Of a stretch of 64,000 bases of DNA, positions 62,111 to 64,000 are shown in pieces (positions within the stretch are counted from its first letter, which is position 1; each line of letters opens with the position of its first letter). The notes below the pieces were generated by a model. That model was given only the letters and a program-made list of their open reading frames with translations. It did not search any database and was not told the DNA's origin. Location of the stretch: contig QXWO01000025.1 in assembly GCA_009911035.1 (NCBI GenBank), forward strand, positions 1 through 64,000. Direction: 5' to 3'. The position numbers and the translations under genes are program-made. The DNA is from Lachnospiraceae bacterium. GTDB lineage: Bacteria > Bacillota > Clostridia > Lachnospirales > Lachnospiraceae.

Positions 62111-64000
62111 TCAATTTTGCCGCAGCCGCTCTATGATGCTGACTTTAGCAATTTGCCGGTACAAAAGCGCCGGTATTGCCACGGTCAGGAGGATAAGAAA
62201 TGGATAGATCACCAGCATGGGCCACATGACAAATTGATAAGTGAAGAACCAAATCCCGCTGGAAATACCTTGCACGACTACCACAGAAAACAACACTCCA
62301 AGGACAACCGATGTGATGATCGTTCCCACAGCATAATACAGCCCCTCAAAGGAGAGCATACGCTTTAGCTGCTTGCCGGTCATGCCGATGCTTTGCAGCA
62401 TGGCAAATTCCTTTTTGCGGGTGATAACACTCGTCAGAATGGAGTTGACAAAGTTTGCGATACCGATAATGCCGATGATGATGCTTAACGCTCCGCCGAT
62501 GGTGATGATAAGGGAAGTGAGGTCGTCAAAGGAGCTGGTATAGGTCGCCTTGGATTCAAAATCCATACTTGGCTCCACACTGTCGATATAGCTGTTCAAA
62601 AACTCTGCCATTTCCGCTTCCGTTCCCGCTTTCACATCAAAGGGGAAATTGACCAGATGGGGGTTCTCGCACAGCGGCAGGAAAATTTCTGTCGGGAGAT
62701 AGAACCGGGCTTCACCTGTGTTGCGGGTGGTGGCCGTGTTCTCGTTGGCCCGAACCTTTGCCATGATGATAAAGTCATAGCTATCTGTAATGGTGGTGGA
62801 AAGTTCCTCCGCTTTCAGATGGTTGATCCGTACTGTATCCCCCACGCTGATATTGGGGTTCTCTATGATCGTTCCATCGTCGTTGCACTCCACGCTCAGA
62901 AGAATATACTCTCCCGTTTTCAGCTTTTCCAGGTCAATGGTTCCCTCTATGACTTCCATGCCATTCAACAGAAAATCGTCCGCGCCATACAGTCTTACAA
63001 AAGGATTTCCGTTCAGATCTTTGTTATAGCTGAAAAAAGCATTGTGTTCCGTTGAAAACGGTTCTTCCAGCATCCAGGAGGAATAGAGCCTGCCGCCGTC
63101 CTCAAAACTGCTGTTTTGTCTGACGGCCTCAATGAAGGTATCGGACAGATCATGTTCGCCTTTTTCAACCTGGTACTGGAAAAACTCTGCGTTGGAAATT
63201 ACAAAGTCCGTATCCATAAATTTTGCAATATACTTGTCAATATCAAAGCCGCTGGACAGGGTGAATACCGTGTTGAACAGCACCAAACTCAATGTCATGG
63301 ACACGATCACCAGCACAGTACGCTTGCAGTTGCGGCCCAGGTTGGCCAGCGCCATAAAATGGAGCTTCGCGCCGTGGGTCGATTTTTTGTCCTTGGCCCT
63401 GCGCTTTCCAAACGCTGCCGTATCATTTTCCGTGTAGCGGATGGCCTCGATTGCGGAGACTGTACCCGCAATTTTAGCAGGCTTGCGGACGCTGACAAAG
63501 ACAGTAAAAAGGGCGAAAGCGGCGGAACCGATGAAAATCAGAGGATTTATTGTTACTTTAACACCGGCGTCTGCGGTATAACTCGTTCCGTTCATCAGGA
63601 ACGGAACCAAGGCCCGGCCAATCAAAAATCCAATCAGCAGGCCGATGGGAATACCAATCCAGGAAAGGCGGAGCGCCTGCCGGTTGATTAGACGCTTGAT
63701 CTGCCGTTTGGTTGTCCCCAGCGTTTTCAGCTGTCCATAGGACTGAATATCCTGAATGACAGAAATCTGGAAAATGTTGTAGATAATCAAATACCCTGTT
63801 ACGACAATCAACGCGACGCCAACAAGACCGGAAATCAGCATGGCGGGATTGCCCATTAACGCGCCGCTCTGATAGGCCGGACTGACACGGGCAATCACAT
63901 AATTGCCGTTCTCCTTGCTGCCGCCCATCGTGTCACAGGTATAGCCGGTTTCGGAAAGAAGCTGGTGGAGCTGGGCTTCTATGTCGCCGTTCCCTCTGAA
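62111..64000 (-). CDS. FtsX-like ABC permease (5' end outside window)
   Basis: The open frame runs off the right edge, so at least 629 residues of the C-terminal part are present. It holds two permease cores: residues ~45-170 from the ATG at 63928 with LIVVTGYLIIYNIFQISVIQ and IQSYGQLKTLGTTKRQIKRL, and a C-terminal set with FVNSILTSVITRKKEFAMLQSIGMTGKQLKRML. A large extracytoplasmic domain lies between them. Such two-core permeases belong to the BceB/MacB-like family for peptide resistance. The matching ATPase is expected beyond 64000. Confidence 0.88.
   Translation of the reverse strand, partial: FRGNGDIEAQLHQLLSETGYTCDTMGGSKENGNYVIARVSPAYQSGALMGNPAMLISGLVGVALIVVTGYLIIYNIFQISVIQDIQSYGQLKTLGTTKRQIKRLINRQALRLSWIGIPIGLLIGFLIGRALVPFLMNGTSYTADAGVKVTINPLIFIGSAAFALFTVFVSVRKPAKIAGTVSAIEAIRYTENDTAAFGKRRAKDKKSTHGAKLHFMALANLGRNCKRTVLVIVSMTLSLVLFNTVFTLSSGFDIDKYIAKFMDTDFVISNAEFFQYQVEKGEHDLSDTFIEAVRQNSSFEDGGRLYSSWMLEEPFSTEHNAFFSYNKDLNGNPFVRLYGADDFLLNGMEVIEGTIDLEKLKTGEYILLSVECNDDGTIIENPNISVGDTVRINHLKAEELSTTITDSYDFIIMAKVRANENTATTRNTGEARFYLPTEIFLPLCENPHLVNFPFDVKAGTEAEMAEFLNSYIDSVEPSMDFESKATYTSSFDDLTSLIITIGGALSIIIGIIGIANFVNSILTSVITRKKEFAMLQSIGMTGKQLKRMLSFEGLYYAVGTIITSVVLGVLFSVVVVQGISSGIWFFTYQFVMWPMLVIYPFLILLTVAIPALLYRQIAKVSIIERLRQN

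Larger units (their letters stand above)
49937..64000. mobile_element. Second integrative element or island (right end outside window)
   Basis: The left boundary is inferred from the interrupted recombinase start at 49859 and from the recombinase gene that points to that end. Contents: recombinase, TnpW-like protein, two ParB-like proteins, HTH regulators, then an immunity-type ABC/regulatory cluster. No tRNA or second attachment site is visible, and the part from about 55700 on could belong to the host or to another element. Confidence 0.45.

Overview
The window looks like a chromosomal segment of an anaerobic Firmicute, most likely a gut Lachnospiraceae (class Clostridia). Evidence: the linked TIGR04086 membrane protein, SCIFF peptide, SCIFF maturase, secDF and recJ genes; a PASTA-kinase/PP2C pair inside a def-fmt-rsmB-rlmN-rsgA operon; a MurE with the meso-diaminopimelate DNPR motif; strong AGGAGG ribosome-binding sites; and two large serine-recombinase elements. 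The genus cannot be decided from the sequence alone. No rRNA, tRNA or CRISPR array was seen.

Layout. (1) 1-10560 is a layered mobile region. A tyrosine-integrase remnant lies beside a two-gene unit made of an endonuclease/exonuclease/phosphatase (EEP) protein and a 147-residue protein of unknown function. The EEP gene is cut in two by a compact serine-recombinase element of about 5.7 kb (about 1880-7605). That element carries a recombinase, a TnpW-like protein, a SAM methyltransferase, a Tn916-type sigma/HTH pair, a repressor and a holin-like toxin peptide. An IS3-family copy (8789-10120) has removed the 5' part of the integrase and abuts a piece of an unrelated transposase. (2) 10837-14110 is gap-pgk-tpi. 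(3) 14541-18129 holds a PHP phosphatase and the nifS-nifU-mnmA sulfur-transfer operon. (4) 18269-25228 holds a SpoVB/MurJ-like flippase, a chemoreceptor without an extracellular sensor domain, a nearly 1-kb decayed stretch with small peptide genes, and a two-component system coupled to a membrane-anchored protein. (5) 25439-38046, all on the minus strand, is the conserved murE / priA-def-fmt-yugP-rsmB-rlmN-stp-prkC-rsgA block. (6) 38445-47553 holds pfkB, recJ, secDF, the SCIFF maturase and peptide, a CNNM/CorC transporter-like protein and TIGR04086. (7) 47645-49588 is an unrecognised two-gene module. (8) 49859-64000 is a second serine-recombinase element or island, running off the right edge. 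It carries two ParB-like proteins, HTH regulators, a lantibiotic-immunity-type ABC transporter with YxeA-like and lipoprotein partners, a divergent response-regulator/kinase pair, and an FtsX-type permease.

The most interesting signals are: the in-frame-repairable split EEP gene, which gives both ends of the 5.7-kb element; an intergenic repeat seen about five times, usually just past a terminator and before the next gene; four direct repeats at exact 11-bp spacing in the promoter of the immunity ABC operon; several small peptides with strong ribosome-binding sites that length-filtered gene calling would miss; and unusually long perfect or near-perfect inverted repeats in the mobile regions.
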